DNA of 64,000 nt, from NCBI RefSeq assembly GCF_019703545.1, contig NZ_AP018771.1, positions 868,001 through 932,000 on the forward strand, read 5' to 3'. The notes beneath the pieces are model-generated. The model saw only the letters and a program-made list of their open reading frames with translations, was not told the origin of the DNA and did no database searches. Below are positions 18,765 to 29,461 of this stretch, one piece after another (the stretch's first letter is position 1; every line of letters begins with the position of its first letter). This DNA is from Haemophilus influenzae. Its GTDB lineage: Bacteria; Pseudomonadota; Gammaproteobacteria; Enterobacterales; Pasteurellaceae. Both the position numbers and the translations under genes were made by a program.

Positions 18765-20614
18765 TATGGTATCAATAGATTTGGCACAAATGTGATGATT
18801 TGTGGGAAAATCGTGATTAATACTAATGTGACGAAAACGGGAATCAAGAACGGTAATACGCCTTTGGTTACCGTGGAAACTGACATATTTCCTACACGAG
18901 CAACAACAAAGAGAGCCATTCCCATTGGTGGGGTAAGAATACCAATCATCATATTTAATGTGGTCATTACACCAAAGAAGATTAAGTCAATATTGAATTG
19001 CATTGCGATAGGAATAAGCATTGGTAATACTAAAAATTGTAATGCTAGGGCATCAATGAACATTCCAAGAAAAAGTAACAGTGCGTTAATCATTACCAAT
19101 ACGGTTAAAGGCGAATCGGCAACGGCAACAAACACATTAGCAACACGCATTGCGACTTGTTCACGGGCAATCATATCGCCAAAGAAAGTCACGGTCATAA
19201 TCATTAAGGCGACTACGCCCGTAATTGCCATTGCTTCTATGCAACTATTAAATAAGCTTTTTAAGGTTAATTCTTTATACACAAATTTACCAATAATTAC
19301 AGAGTATGCGGCTGCAACAATGGCAGATTCTGTTGGACTGAATAAGCCTGAAAAAATACCACCGATAATTAATAACGGCGTTAAGATTGCCCAAAAAGAT
19401 TGTTTAAAGCTACTGCAAAGTTGTTCTCTCGTAGCTTTTGGTGTTCGTGGATAACCTCGTTTTTTGGCAATGCGATAATTCATTGCCATTAAAGCTAAAG
19501 TAATTAATACACCTGGAATAAAACCTGCAATAAAGAGTTTTGCGATAGATTCATTGGCAATTACACCGTAAATAATCATTGCAATACTTGGCGGAACTAA
19601 TGGCCCAATAATACAAGAAGCAGCAGTAATTCCTCCGCAAATATCATCGTCATAACCAGCATCACGCATTGATTTGATTTCTAATTGACCTAAGCCCCCA
19701 GCATCAGCAAGTGCTGAACCTGACATACCAGAGAACAATAAACTTGCACCGATATTAACGTGTCCCATTCCTCCTGTGTAATGACCGAGTAAGGCTTTAG
19801 CGAAATTAAAAATACGTTCGGTAATCCCACCTGTATTCATTAGAATGCCCGTTAAAATATAAAACGGCACGGCAAGTAATGGGAAGCTGTCTAGGCTATA
19901 GACTAATTTTTCAGTTGCGGCATTTACGACATTCCAACGTGTCATAGAAAAATAAAGTAGAGTAGCAATAAATAAGGACCAACCTACAGGGACACCGATA
20001 AACATAATGATGAGCCAAACGAGTAAGGCGACATAGACTGAACTTGAACCGAGTTTTATATAATTGCTAATACGCAATACTTTGAACCAATCTGGCGCGA
20101 AAAATAAAATCGCAAATAAAATGACCGCACTTATGATAAAGAAAGTCGCAGGTAAATAGCTTTTCCCTGTCTTAAAGTTTAGGGTTTGCGCTTGGATAAA
20201 GCGAAACATCATTAATATTGCGATAACAGGCAGTGCTGCGAAAATCCATTTTTCAGAAATGCCTCCTAAGGCATCAATAGGGAATGATGCGCCGTTAAAA
20301 GTACGAATACCGAAATGAATAAATAAGAAAATACATATAAAGACTAATAATTGTACAAACGTATTTGTAAATTTTCTGATTTTTTCGGGCATTAGATTAG
20401 TTAAAAAATCAATAAATACGTGTTCTTGTTTTCTCACAGCAACGCTGATACCCAACATACCCACGTAAACAAATAAGAGCTTGGCGAGTTCTTCACTCCA
20501 AATTAACGGAGAATGAAAAACTTGGCGTGAAAGAATTTGAGCGATAAGAATACCGAAAATGGCAATAAATAATGTGCCACCCAGCCATTCTTCAAGCTTA
20601 TTAATATATTTCAT
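18764..20614 (-). CDS. siaT: Sialic acid TRAP transporter, fused small and large membrane subunits
   Basis: This 616-residue protein fuses a DctQ-type small subunit (residues 1 to about 170, with [19 protein letters not shown]) to a DctM-type large subunit (about 190-616, with [17 protein letters not shown] and the [14 protein letters not shown] hairpin). It takes sialic acid from SiaP and carries it inward using the Na+ gradient. This is the only sialic acid uptake route described for H. influenzae. It lies 64 bases downstream of siaP in the same direction. Confidence 0.95.
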   Translation of the reverse strand: MKYINKLEEWLGGTLFIAIFGILIAQILSRQVFHSPLIWSEELAKLLFVYVGMLGISVAVRKQEHVFIDFLTNLMPEKIRKFTNTFVQLLVFICIFLFIHFGIRTFNGASFPIDALGGISEKWIFAALPVIAILMMFRFIQAQTLNFKTGKSYLPATFFIISAVILFAILFFAPDWFKVLRISNYIKLGSSSVYVALLVWLIIMFIGVPVGWSLFIATLLYFSMTRWNVVNAATEKLVYSLDSFPLLAVPFYILTGILMNTGGITERIFNFAKALLGHYTGGMGHVNIGASLLFSGMSGSALADAGGLGQLEIKSMRDAGYDDDICGGITAASCIIGPLVPPSIAMIIYGVIANESIAKLFIAGFIPGVLITLALMAMNYRIAKKRGYPRTPKATREQLCSSFKQSFWAILTPLLIIGGIFSGLFSPTESAIVAAAYSVIIGKFVYKELTLKSLFNSCIEAMAITGVVALMIMTVTFFGDMIAREQVAMRVANVFVAVADSPLTVLVMINALLLFLGMFIDALALQFLVLPMLIPIAMQFNIDLIFFGVMTTLNMMIGILTPPMGMALFVVARVGNMSVSTVTKGVLPFLIPVFVTLVLITIFPQIITFVPNLLIP

Positions 20615-20678
20615 ACTTCACTCCGTTTAATGAAGAATAAGGGAATGTAGTGTGCCATTACAGCACACTAAAGAGGGA

Positions 20679-21686
<1,008 letters not shown>

Positions 21687-21834
21687 TTATGTTGGAAAGG
21701 GGAATATTAACCCCATAATATGAGAATCAATTTAGGCAAAAAATGTATATTTTCTCCCCAAAAATAGGATTCGAGAGCAATTCTAAGAGTAAAAAAACAA
21801 ATTTAAAATAGTTTTACGAGTTTTATTTCAAAAA

Positions 21835-21850
21835 TGAGAAGTTGATCACA
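21835..21850. promoter_or_regulatory. Probable CRP site in the siaP-nanE control region
   Basis: TGAGA-N6-TCACA matches the CRP consensus TGTGA-N6-TCACA with one mismatch, and TTT follows as in strong sites. Published work describes joint CRP and SiaR control of this region in H. influenzae; the exact base assignment here is my own. Confidence 0.6.
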
Positions 21851-21878
21851 TTTATGAAAAAACACTTCAAAAATATTC

Positions 21879-21907
21879 TTTAAAATGGCATTTCTTTTTC
21901 ATATAAT
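21879..21907 (+). promoter_or_regulatory. nanE: Candidate nanE operon promoter
   Basis: TTTAAA at 21879-21884, 17 bases, then a perfect TATAAT at 21902-21907. Transcription would start near 21914, putting the CRP site centre about 71 bases upstream, a normal class I position. The -35 box is weak, as expected for an activated promoter. Confidence 0.45.
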
Positions 21908-22015
21908 AAGGTTAAATGATGAAAATATAAGCATATTACAACTTATAAAAGATTGTTTTGTGTGGATTAAATTAATTTTAAAGTGATTTATTCAGATTTA
22001 AATGAGGGGTGTTAT

Positions 22016-22702
22016 ATGTCTAAATTATCTTATCAAGAAGTGCTTTCTCAAATTCAATATGGTCTTATTTCTTCTTGCCAACCTGTCGATGATGGCCCAA
22101 TGGATAAACCTGAAATCGTTTCTGCGATGGCTCAGGCTTCAGTTATGGGCGGAGCTTCTGGCTTACGTATTGAGGGTGTTGATAACCTTAAAGCAACCCG
22201 TCCTTTTGTGAATGTTCCGATTATCGGAATTGTAAAACGTGATTTGCCTGATAGTCCCGTGCGTATTACGCCGTTTTTACAAGATATTGAAGATCTAGCC
22301 AATGCTGGTGCGGATATTATTGCAGTAGATGGCACTAAACGCCCACGTCCTGTGGATATTGAAAGTGCGGTGAAAAAAATCCACGAAATGGGCTGTTTGG
22401 CAATGGCAGATTGTTCTAATTTAGAAGAAGGCTTGTATTGTAAAGCACTTGGTTTTGATATTGTCGGCAGTACGATGTCGGGTTATACAGGTGGTGCAGT
22501 GCCAGAAGAACCAGATTATCAATTAGTGAAAGATTTAAAATCAGCGGGTTGTTTTGTGATGGCTGAGGGGCGTTATAACACGCCAGAATTGGCAAAAGTG
22601 GCAATTGAAATTGGTGCAGATTGCGTGACTGTAGGTTCAGCCTTAACTCGTCTTGAACATATTGTGAGTTGGTTTGCTAATTCAGTGAAATCTGCAAGAT
22701 AG
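22016..22702 (+). CDS. nanE: N-acylglucosamine-6-phosphate 2-epimerase
   Basis: This 228-residue TIM-barrel enzyme converts N-acetylmannosamine-6-phosphate to N-acetylglucosamine-6-phosphate, the third intracellular step of sialate catabolism. Typical NanE segments are [44 protein letters not shown] and [10 protein letters not shown]. The start MSKLSYQEV at 22016 follows GAGGGG; an in-frame ATG 11 codons upstream lacks such a site. Confidence 0.95.
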   Translation: MSKLSYQEVLSQIQYGLISSCQPVDDGPMDKPEIVSAMAQASVMGGASGLRIEGVDNLKATRPFVNVPIIGIVKRDLPDSPVRITPFLQDIEDLANAGADIIAVDGTKRPRPVDIESAVKKIHEMGCLAMADCSNLEEGLYCKALGFDIVGSTMSGYTGGAVPEEPDYQLVKDLKSAGCFVMAEGRYNTPELAKVAIEIGADCVTVGSALTRLEHIVSWFANSVKSAR

Positions 22703-22746
22703 TCGTAAGACGTGTGAGAAAAGACTTTACACTATAAGGATAAGTT

Positions 22747-23649
22747 ATGCGTTGTTTAGCACTAGATATTGGTGGGACAAAAATTGCAGCGGCGATTGTA
22801 AAAAATGGCGAAATTGAGCAACGTCAGCAAATTCATACACCACGTGAAAATGTCGTGGAGGGAATGCACCAAGCGTTAGGCAAATTGCTTGCTGATTATG
22901 AAGGGCAGTTTGATTATGTAGCGGTAGCATCTACGGGGATTATCAATAATGGTATTTTAAGTGCATTAAATCCGAAAAACTTAGGTGGCTTGGCGGAATT
23001 TCCACTTAAAGCGAGTATTGCAAAACATACGGATAAACCGATTGGTTTATTAAATGATGCACAAGCTGCGACTTATGCGGAATATCAATTGCAAAATTCT
23101 GAACAGGTATCAAATTTTGTTTTTATTACCGTTTCAACAGGAGTTGGCGGAGGGATTGTGCTGAACCAAATTTTGCAGACAGGTTCTCGTGGTATTGCTG
23201 GGCATATTGGTCATACATTAGCTGATCCAAATGGTACGATCTGTGGTTGTGGGCGTCGAGGTTGTGTCGAAGCGATTGCTTCAGGGCGAGCAATTGAAGC
23301 AGTTTCTTCCCAATGGGAAGATCCGTGCGATCCAAAAGAAGTGTTTGAACGTTTTAGAAAAAATGATGAAAAAGCGACCGCACTTGTCGAGCGTTCTGCG
23401 AAAGCCATTGCTAATTTAATTGCTGATTTAGTGATTAGTTTAGATATTCAAAAAATCGCAATTGGTGGCAGTGTGGGATTAGCTGAGGGATATTTATCTT
23501 TGGTTGAAAAATATTTACAAGATTTTCCTTCGATATATTGTTGTGAAATTGAAACCGCTAAATTTGGACAAGATGCAGGTTTAATTGGCGCAGCTTATTG
23601 GGTAAAAGATGTTTTACTGGATAAGCCTGAAGGAACAATTTATGGCTAA
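22747..23649 (+). CDS. nanK: N-acetylmannosamine kinase (ROK family)
   Basis: This 300-residue sugar kinase has the phosphate loop LDIGGTKIAAAIV at residues 6-18 and the ROK zinc motif CGCGRRGC near residues 160-167, preceded by GHIGHT. It phosphorylates ManNAc at C6 to feed NanE. Its end overlaps the start of siaR by 8 bases, so the two are coupled. Confidence 0.94.
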   Translation: MRCLALDIGGTKIAAAIVKNGEIEQRQQIHTPRENVVEGMHQALGKLLADYEGQFDYVAVASTGIINNGILSALNPKNLGGLAEFPLKASIAKHTDKPIGLLNDAQAATYAEYQLQNSEQVSNFVFITVSTGVGGGIVLNQILQTGSRGIAGHIGHTLADPNGTICGCGRRGCVEAIASGRAIEAVSSQWEDPCDPKEVFERFRKNDEKATALVERSAKAIANLIADLVISLDIQKIAIGGSVGLAEGYLSLVEKYLQDFPSIYCCEIETAKFGQDAGLIGAAYWVKDVLLDKPEGTIYG

Positions 23650-24508
23650 ATTGGGAAATGTGTTAAACAAAATTGGCTCACTTTACCAGAGTTTAACTAA
23701 ATCAGAGAAAAAAATTGCCGATACGATTTTGCGTTCGCCTGATTTGGTCTCTCAATGCTCCCTTTCAGAAATCGCTAAACATTTGCAAGTTGGAGAAGCT
23801 ACGCTCGTCCGTTTTTGTCGAACCATTGGTTTTAAAGGTTTCAGCGAGTTCAAACTAGAGCTTTCTATTGAACTTGCGACGAAAGATAATCAAGATGAAA
23901 GCGTACTTGAAACAGAAATTATGCCAAGTGATGATTCGCTCACTATTGCACAAAAATTGCAAACGGCGGTTGCTAATGTCATGGAAGAAACGATTAATTT
24001 ACTTGATTTAAAACAGCTTGAAGAAGTCGTTAAAGTACTTAAAAAAGCACGCCGTATTTTTTTATTTGGTGTGGGTTCATCTGGCGTAACGGCTGAAGAT
24101 GCTAAAAATAAGCTGATGCGTATTGGTTTTCAAGTGGATGCAACAGGCAATAATCATTTTATGTATATGCAGGCGGCGTTACTTACGTCTTCTGATGTGG
24201 CAATTGGTTTAAGCCATTCTGGTTATTCTGCTGAAACGGCACATACCATCAAAATCGCAAAACAAAATGGTGCAACAACAGTGGCATTGACGCATAGTTT
24301 GCGTTCCCCCGTGACAGAATATGCTGATTATGTTTTGGTAAATGGTAATAAACAAGGCAAGTTACAAGGCGATTCTATTGGCACCAAAATTGCACAGCTT
24401 TTTGTATTAGATTTAATTTATGCTTTGTTAGTGCAGGGCGAAGAAGATATTGCCGCTCAAACTAAACAAAAAACTCTCAATGTAATTCTTGAACAACGTA
24501 TAAAATAG
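23642..24508 (+). CDS. siaR: Sialic acid operon regulator, RpiR family
   Basis: This 288-residue regulator has an N-terminal helix-turn-helix ([28 protein letters not shown], about residues 37-65) and a C-terminal SIS sugar-phosphate domain ([23 protein letters not shown]). In H. influenzae this protein, also called NanR, represses the nan and sia operons, with glucosamine-6-phosphate as co-effector. The start [12 protein letters not shown] overlaps the nanK stop. It belongs to a different family from the GntR-type NanR of E. coli. Confidence 0.93.
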   Translation: MAKLGNVLNKIGSLYQSLTKSEKKIADTILRSPDLVSQCSLSEIAKHLQVGEATLVRFCRTIGFKGFSEFKLELSIELATKDNQDESVLETEIMPSDDSLTIAQKLQTAVANVMEETINLLDLKQLEEVVKVLKKARRIFLFGVGSSGVTAEDAKNKLMRIGFQVDATGNNHFMYMQAALLTSSDVAIGLSHSGYSAETAHTIKIAKQNGATTVALTHSLRSPVTEYADYVLVNGNKQGKLQGDSIGTKIAQLFVLDLIYALLVQGEEDIAAQTKQKTLNVILEQRIK

Positions 24509-24518
24509 GAGAAAACTT

Positions 24519-25400
24519 ATGCGTGATTTAAAAGGTATTTTCAGTGCATTATTAGTGTCATTTAATGAAGATGGCACCATTAATGAAAAAGGTTTACGCC
24601 AAATTATCCGCCATAATATCGACAAAATGAAAGTTGATGGCTTATATGTGGGCGGTTCAACAGGCGAAAACTTTATGCTTTCAACGGAAGAGAAAAAAGA
24701 AATCTTCCGCATTGCAAAAGATGAAGCAAAAGATCAAATCGCACTAATTGCTCAAGTGGGCAGCGTAAACTTAAAAGAAGCAGTGGAATTAGGTAAATAT
24801 GCAACAGAATTAGGCTACGACTGCTTATCTGCAGTGACGCCATTCTATTACAAATTTAGCTTCCCTGAAATTAAACATTATTACGACACCATCATCGCTG
24901 AAACAGGCAACAATATGATCGTGTACTCTATTCCCTTCTTAACTGGCGTGAATATGGGCATTGAACAATTCGGTGAACTTTACAAAAACCCGAAAGTATT
25001 AGGGGTAAAATTCACAGCAGGTGATTTCTACTTATTAGAACGTTTGAAAAAAGCTTATCCAAACCACTTAATTTGGGCAGGTTTCGATGAAATGATGCTA
25101 CCGGCAGCCTCACTTGGGGTAGATGGTGCAATTGGTTCAACCTTTAACGTAAATGGCGTTCGTGCTCGTCAAATTTTTGAATTAACCAAAGCAGGTAAAC
25201 TCAAAGAAGCCTTAGAAATCCAACACGTAACCAACGATTTAATCGAAGGCATTTTAGCGAACGGTTTATATTTAACCATCAAAGAATTGCTTAAATTAGA
25301 AGGGGTGGATGCAGGTTATTGCCGTGAACCAATGACATCAAAAGCAACAGCAGAACAGGTTGCAAAAGCAAAAGACTTGAAAGCGAAATTTTTGTCATAA
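24519..25400 (+). CDS. nanA: N-acetylneuraminate lyase
   Basis: This 293-residue TIM-barrel aldolase splits sialic acid into ManNAc and pyruvate. The Schiff-base lysine K164 ([10 protein letters not shown]), the catalytic Y136 ([11 protein letters not shown]) and the carboxylate loop GGSTGEN (45-51) are all present. AGGAGAAAA precedes the ATG. It sits 10 bases after siaR in the same operon. Confidence 0.97.
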   Translation: MRDLKGIFSALLVSFNEDGTINEKGLRQIIRHNIDKMKVDGLYVGGSTGENFMLSTEEKKEIFRIAKDEAKDQIALIAQVGSVNLKEAVELGKYATELGYDCLSAVTPFYYKFSFPEIKHYYDTIIAETGNNMIVYSIPFLTGVNMGIEQFGELYKNPKVLGVKFTAGDFYLLERLKKAYPNHLIWAGFDEMMLPAASLGVDGAIGSTFNVNGVRARQIFELTKAGKLKEALEIQHVTNDLIEGILANGLYLTIKELLKLEGVDAGYCREPMTSKATAEQVAKAKDLKAKFLS

Positions 25401-25401
25401 A

Positions 25402-25894
25402 GATAAAAAATTACTGCACTTATCATGATCCTTTGCCGTAGGGTGGGCTTTAGCCCACCATATATCCAATAAGATTGGTGGGCTAAAGCCCACCCTACGA
25501 TATGAATAGGATCATTACGGTCAATAATAAAGGAAGGCTAATATGCGTTTTATTCCGTTACAAACAGAACAGCAAGCCAGCAAGAACTTGCCTTCCTCTG
25601 TTTATTCCGTTACAAACAGAACAACAAGTCAGCAAGCACTTGCCTTCCCCTGTTTACGGGGGAAGGTGCCCGAAGGGCGGAAGGGGGCAACTTCTATTGC
25701 TTTGTGGTAAATTATTGGAGCAAAAGAATTTCTTTTTAAAAACAAGATAGAAAATTACTGCACTTATCATGATCCTTTGCCGTAGGGTGGGCTAAAGCCC
25801 ACCCTACGATATGAATAGGAGCATTGATTTGTGGCTAATAATAAAGGAAGGCTAATATGCGTTTTATTCCGTTACAAACAGAACAACAAGTCAG
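25402..25894. repeat. Imperfect direct duplication of the nagB upstream region and 5' end
   Basis: The 456-base nanA-nagB gap consists largely of two copies of one block. Copy A (about 25402-25576) and copy B (about 25746-25894) share an ACTGCACTTATCATGATCC block, a GTAGGGTGGGCT palindrome, ATGAATAGGA, the ribosome site AAGGAAGG and the first codons of nagB. Copy A has a long inverted repeat with perfect 22-base arms at 25438-25459 and 25477-25498. Copy B keeps only a 26-base palindrome at 25782-25807. A third shorter fragment of the nagB start lies at 25601-25630. A CCTTCCCC/GGGGGAAGG hairpin with the sequence GCCCGAAGGGC follows at about 25641-25678. Confidence 0.85.
25543..25710 (+). pseudogene. 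Duplicated 5' fragment of nagB
   Basis: This frame has the same ribosome site and start as nagB and reads [11 protein letters not shown], then leaves the nagB sequence and ends at codon 56 (SIALW stop). The tail is low-complexity repeat sequence. If translated it would be a meaningless 55-residue product. It is most likely a by-product of the duplication just ahead of the true nagB. Confidence 0.65.
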
Positions 25895-26669
25895 TTGTTG
25901 GGCTGCACAACATATCATCAATCGTATCAACGATTTTAAACCTACCGCCGAGCGTCCTTTTGTATTGGGGTTACCTACTGGCGGTACACCACTAAAAACT
26001 TATCAAGAACTGATTCGACTTTATCAAGCAGGCAAAGTAAGTTTCAAACACGTAGTGACTTTCAATATGGATGAATATGTGGCTTTACCAGAGGAACACC
26101 CTGAAAGTTACCACAGCTTTATGTATAACAATTTTTTCAATCATATCGATATTTTACCTGAAAATATCAATATTCTTAACGGCAATACCGATGACCATAA
26201 TGCAGAATGCCATCGTTATGAAGAAAAAATTAAATCCTACGGCAAAATTCATCTGTTTATGGGGGGGGTTGGCGTAGATGGACATATCGCATTTAATGAA
26301 CCAGCTTCTTCATTAAGTTCTCGCACCCGTATTAAAACGCTAACGCAAGATACATTAATTGCAAATTCACGCTTCTTTAATAACGATGTTACTCAAGTGC
26401 CGAAATATGCTTTAACCATTGGTGTCGGCACATTATTAGATGCAGAAGAAGTGATGATCTTAGCAACAGGACATCAAAAAGCACTGGCAGTGCAAGCTGC
26501 CGTTGAAGGCAGTATTAACCATTTATGGACAGTCAGTGCATTACAAATGCACCGTCATTTCTTGCTTGTTTGTGATGAAGCTGCCCAACAAGAGCTAAAA
26601 GTGAAAACCGTGAAATACTTTACCGAATTAGAAGGTGCGGTAGTTGGTACGGATTATCAGGATAAATAG
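25857..26669 (+). CDS. nagB: Glucosamine-6-phosphate deaminase
   Basis: NagB (270 residues) converts glucosamine-6-phosphate to fructose-6-phosphate and ammonia, the last step that brings sialic acid into glycolysis. Typical segments are [42 protein letters not shown] and [11 protein letters not shown] run of eight G at 26261-26268 lies inside the GGVGVDG codons and is in frame here. The ribosome site is AAGGAAGG. It precedes nagA by 77 bases. Confidence 0.97.
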   Translation: MRFIPLQTEQQVSCWAAQHIINRINDFKPTAERPFVLGLPTGGTPLKTYQELIRLYQAGKVSFKHVVTFNMDEYVALPEEHPESYHSFMYNNFFNHIDILPENINILNGNTDDHNAECHRYEEKIKSYGKIHLFMGGVGVDGHIAFNEPASSLSSRTRIKTLTQDTLIANSRFFNNDVTQVPKYALTIGVGTLLDAEEVMILATGHQKALAVQAAVEGSINHLWTVSALQMHRHFLLVCDEAAQQELKVKTVKYFTELEGAVVGTDYQDK

Positions 26670-26690
26670 AGATCTATTCTTGATCTTTAT

Positions 26691-26715
26691 GTAGGGGCGA
26701 ATTACATTCGCCCTA
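26691..26715 (+). repeat. Small palindromic element between nagB and nagA
   Basis: AGGGGCGAAT and ATTCGCCCTA form a stem with one bulged G and a short loop. The sequence type (GTAGGGGCGAATTACATTCG) occurs as a dispersed repeat in several bacteria. There is no T tract, so it is more likely an mRNA-processing or stability element than a terminator. Confidence 0.45.
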
Positions 26716-26746
26716 TAATCACTGATGTTTATATTAGGAACAAAAT

Positions 26747-27892
26747 ATGAAATACGCATTAATTAATTGTGTAATTTACACAAAATATGATGTTTTACGT
26801 GATTTTGCTGTAATTATTAACGGTGAAATTATTGAAGCAGTGATCCCCCAAGCTGAATTAGAAACAGGTATCAAAACCATTGATTTACAAGGTAATAATT
26901 TAACTGCTGGTTTTATTGATCTGCAATTAAATGGCTGTGGTGGCGTGATGTTTAACGACCAAACTAGCGTTGAAACCTTGGAAATTATGCAGGAAACTAA
27001 CTTAAAATCAGGTTGTACAAGTTTCCTTCCCACTTTTATTACCGCGCCTGATGAAAATATAAAAAGTGCGGTAAAAATTATGCGTGAATATTTAAACAAG
27101 CATAAAAACCAAGCTCTTGGTTTACATATTGAAGGGCCTTATCTCAGCATTGAAAAAAAAGGGGTACACCGCCCTGAATATATTCGTGAAATTACGCCTG
27201 AAATGAAAGATTTTCTCTGCGAAAATGGTGATGTGATTACAAAAATCACCATTGCCGCAGAAAACCCAACCATTAACTATACGCCTGATTTTGTGAAAGC
27301 GGGCATTATTGTCTCTGTAGGCCATTCTAATGCCACTTATGAAGTGGCTAAAGCCGCATTCCACAAAGGTGCAACTTTTGCGACTCACTTGCATAATGCA
27401 ATGTCGCCAATTAGTTCTGGACGTGCAATGGGCGTAGTGGGTGCAGTATTAGATTCTGATGTTTACACTGGCATTATCGTGGATGGTGTGCATATCAATT
27501 ACGGCAATGTTCGCATTGATAAAAAAATCAAAGGCGACAAACTTTGTATTGTGACTGACTCTATTGCAGCGGCAGGCGCACCGCCAGAACTAGAAAGTTT
27601 TACCTTTGAGGGAAAAACAATTTATATCAAAGAAGGGCGTTGCTATGATGCGAATGGCACAATTGCAGGGGCATCAATCACAATGATGGAATCTATTAAA
27701 AATGCGGTAGAATATGTTGAAATTCCTCTTGCGGAAGCCATTAGAATGAGTAACCTTTATCCTGCACGAGCAATTGGTATAGATGATCGTTTAGGTTCGG
27801 TAGAAAAAGGTAAGATAGCAAACTTAGCCGTGTTTACGCCAAATTACCAAGTAATCGGCACAGTAGTAAACGGAAAGTGGAAAGAGAATTAA
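26747..27892 (+). CDS. nagA: N-acetylglucosamine-6-phosphate deacetylase
   Basis: NagA (381 residues) is an amidohydrolase that removes acetate from GlcNAc-6-phosphate, giving the NagB substrate. The metal and catalytic segments are visible: GFIDLQLNGCGG, HIEGPYL, VGHSNATYE, THLHNAMSP, DGVHI and the catalytic aspartate in CIVTDSIAAAG. It is the last gene of the nanE-to-nagA run, so one transcript can cover the pathway after import. Confidence 0.96.
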   Translation: MKYALINCVIYTKYDVLRDFAVIINGEIIEAVIPQAELETGIKTIDLQGNNLTAGFIDLQLNGCGGVMFNDQTSVETLEIMQETNLKSGCTSFLPTFITAPDENIKSAVKIMREYLNKHKNQALGLHIEGPYLSIEKKGVHRPEYIREITPEMKDFLCENGDVITKITIAAENPTINYTPDFVKAGIIVSVGHSNATYEVAKAAFHKGATFATHLHNAMSPISSGRAMGVVGAVLDSDVYTGIIVDGVHINYGNVRIDKKIKGDKLCIVTDSIAAAGAPPELESFTFEGKTIYIKEGRCYDANGTIAGASITMMESIKNAVEYVEIPLAEAIRMSNLYPARAIGIDDRLGSVEKGKIANLAVFTPNYQVIGTVVNGKWKEN

Positions 27893-27922
27893 GAGTAAAC
27901 ACTTAAATAGTTAATTGATTTA

Positions 27923-27950
27923 AAAATCTGTGATATATGTCACAGATTTT
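27923..27950 (+). terminator. Terminator after nagA, also a perfect CRP-like palindrome
   Basis: An 11-base stem (AAAATCTGTGA / TCACAGATTTT) is followed by T. Its centre reads TGTGA-N6-TCACA, a full match to the CRP half-sites. Its position after nagA favours a terminator role. Confidence 0.8.
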
Positions 27951-28040
27951 TTATTAATATTTTGTTACTTATAAAATAGCCTAAATATTTATACACTTTC
28001 AACTTAATCATTTTTTAACTTGATTTTAAGCAAAAAAAAA

Positions 28041-28058
28041 GCGAATCTTTCGATTCGC
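28041..28058 (-). terminator. Terminator after ompP2
   Basis: GCGAAT/ATTCGC with a CTTTCG loop lies about 30 bases beyond the ompP2 stop. On the minus strand it is followed by a run of nine T. Confidence 0.9.
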
Positions 28059-28090
28059 CTTGCTTTTAATAATGTATTTCTAACAAATAA

Positions 28091-29194
28091 TTAGAAGTAA
28101 ACGCGTAAACCTACACCCACTGATTTTTCTTTTTCAGTTTTTTCGGGTTGACCTTTCTCATTTGTTTTAGTTCTTGCGTAAGCACCTTCAATATAGGTTA
28201 ATACTTGTTTGTGAAGTTTATGATCTACACCGAATAATACTGCTTGTTCATGTGTTTTTTTACCTTGATCTGAAGAATTGCGTTCATATTTGAAGTTGCC
28301 ATACACATTAGTATCTTCCATTAATTCATATTGGAAACCTGGAGATACGAAATAGCGTTTTTCGTCGTATGCTGCTGCTGCTGGTTTGTGTTGTTTATGG
28401 TTTTTAGTTTTTGCATAGCCACTATCTAGCGACACTAATAAGCCTAAATCACTAAAACGATAGCCTAAAGTTGAAAGCACACCCTTTAATTGTTCTTTTC
28501 TTTCTGAGGCATTGGACACATTATTTTCTTTATAATTTGTACGACCAAAAGCAATAGCGGCAACAATGTTGTTTGCATCATATTTTGCACCAACCTGAAC
28601 GCCATTGCTGATTGATTGTTTCTGAACTTCTCCGTTGTTGACGCCAGCATTGTCATACTTTTGTGCTAATAAATAATTCGCGCCTAATACTAAACCATCG
28701 ATACCTTTAAAAGTATAGCCAGCGGTATTACCATTAGTAGGGACATATTTGCTATTGTTGAGAACACCATATTCTTTATCTTCTGCACTTGTGATGCCAT
28801 CAGCAATCGTTTTCGCACGACCAAGTTTTACTTCACCCAATGCTTTATTTCCTAAAGTAACATAAGCATATTTGGTTGTAATATCACCGAAGCCATCTCT
28901 ATCTTCGTGAGTGAAGCCATTGGGACTTGTAACTAAACGAGTTTCTAAATAACCCTGTGCATAGAAACCATCACCGAAGTTATGCGTTGCTTTAATGTGG
29001 AAACGTGAACCTTGATTGCGTAATGCACCGTGTTGCTGTTTTTGATCCTTTACAGTGGTATTACTTTGTTCTGCGATAACGCTTAAACGACCACCTAATT
29101 CTACCTTAGTCCCTTCGTTGTTATAAACAACAGCCGCGTTTGCTGCTGAAGCTGCGAATGCACCAACGATTAATGCTGCAAGTGTTTTTTTCAT
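28091..29194 (-). CDS. ompP2: Major outer membrane porin P2
   Basis: This 367-residue porin has a signal peptide ([20 protein letters not shown], cut before [18 protein letters not shown]) and a 16-strand trimeric porin pattern ending in aromatic V.LRVYF. P2 is the most abundant H. influenzae outer-membrane protein. It admits small solutes including nicotinamide nucleotides, and its surface loops vary between strains. Lys/Asn/Gln-rich insertions such as [13 protein letters not shown] probably mark such loops. It is monocistronic with a strong terminator. Confidence 0.96.
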   Translation of the reverse strand: MKKTLAALIVGAFAASAANAAVVYNNEGTKVELGGRLSVIAEQSNTTVKDQKQQHGALRNQGSRFHIKATHNFGDGFYAQGYLETRLVTSPNGFTHEDRDGFGDITTKYAYVTLGNKALGEVKLGRAKTIADGITSAEDKEYGVLNNSKYVPTNGNTAGYTFKGIDGLVLGANYLLAQKYDNAGVNNGEVQKQSISNGVQVGAKYDANNIVAAIAFGRTNYKENNVSNASERKEQLKGVLSTLGYRFSDLGLLVSLDSGYAKTKNHKQHKPAAAAYDEKRYFVSPGFQYELMEDTNVYGNFKYERNSSDQGKKTHEQAVLFGVDHKLHKQVLTYIEGAYARTKTNEKGQPEKTEKEKSVGVGLRVYF

Positions 29195-29238
29195 AATTTG
29201 TATTCCTTATGGTTGTTACTATCTATGATTGAACTTTT

Positions 29239-29282
29239 TTCCAATAGAATTGTCTTTCAATTGTCTTCCAATAGAATTGTCT
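29239..29282. repeat. 17-base direct repeat in the ompP2 upstream region
   Basis: TTCCAATAGAATTGTCT occurs at 29239-29255 and again at 29266-29282, a 27-base step. The copies lie 45-90 bases upstream of the ompP2 start codon, where promoter or regulator sites are expected. Confidence 0.85.
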
Positions 29283-29461
29283 AATCACCAAACAAAATAG
29301 GCGAGCGACGTGCTGCATCTTCGCAAAAAAAATTTTTTATGTCAATACTCCAAAATTTTAATTTTCTTGAAATCTCATCAAGATCACACTTTTTAAATAA
29401 ATTTGATTGTTTTTTGTTCTTTTTTTGATTGGTTGTGATTAGATAAATTAAGTTTTAATCT

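Noticed and set aside
18717..19454. 245-codon plus-strand frame opposite siaT
   Set aside because: It is the antisense of the hydrophobic TRAP permease, giving an I/N/T/K-rich product without domains; its length comes from the biased codon use of siaT.
25438..25678. Repeated blocks considered as a CRISPR array
   Set aside because: The repeats are long, imperfect and palindromic without regular spacers, and no cas gene is present.
25502..25750. 82-codon frame in the nanA-nagB gap
   Set aside because: It runs through the duplicated repeat block in a frame unrelated to nagB and has no ribosome site; the dead nagB-like frame at 25543 is the meaningful one.
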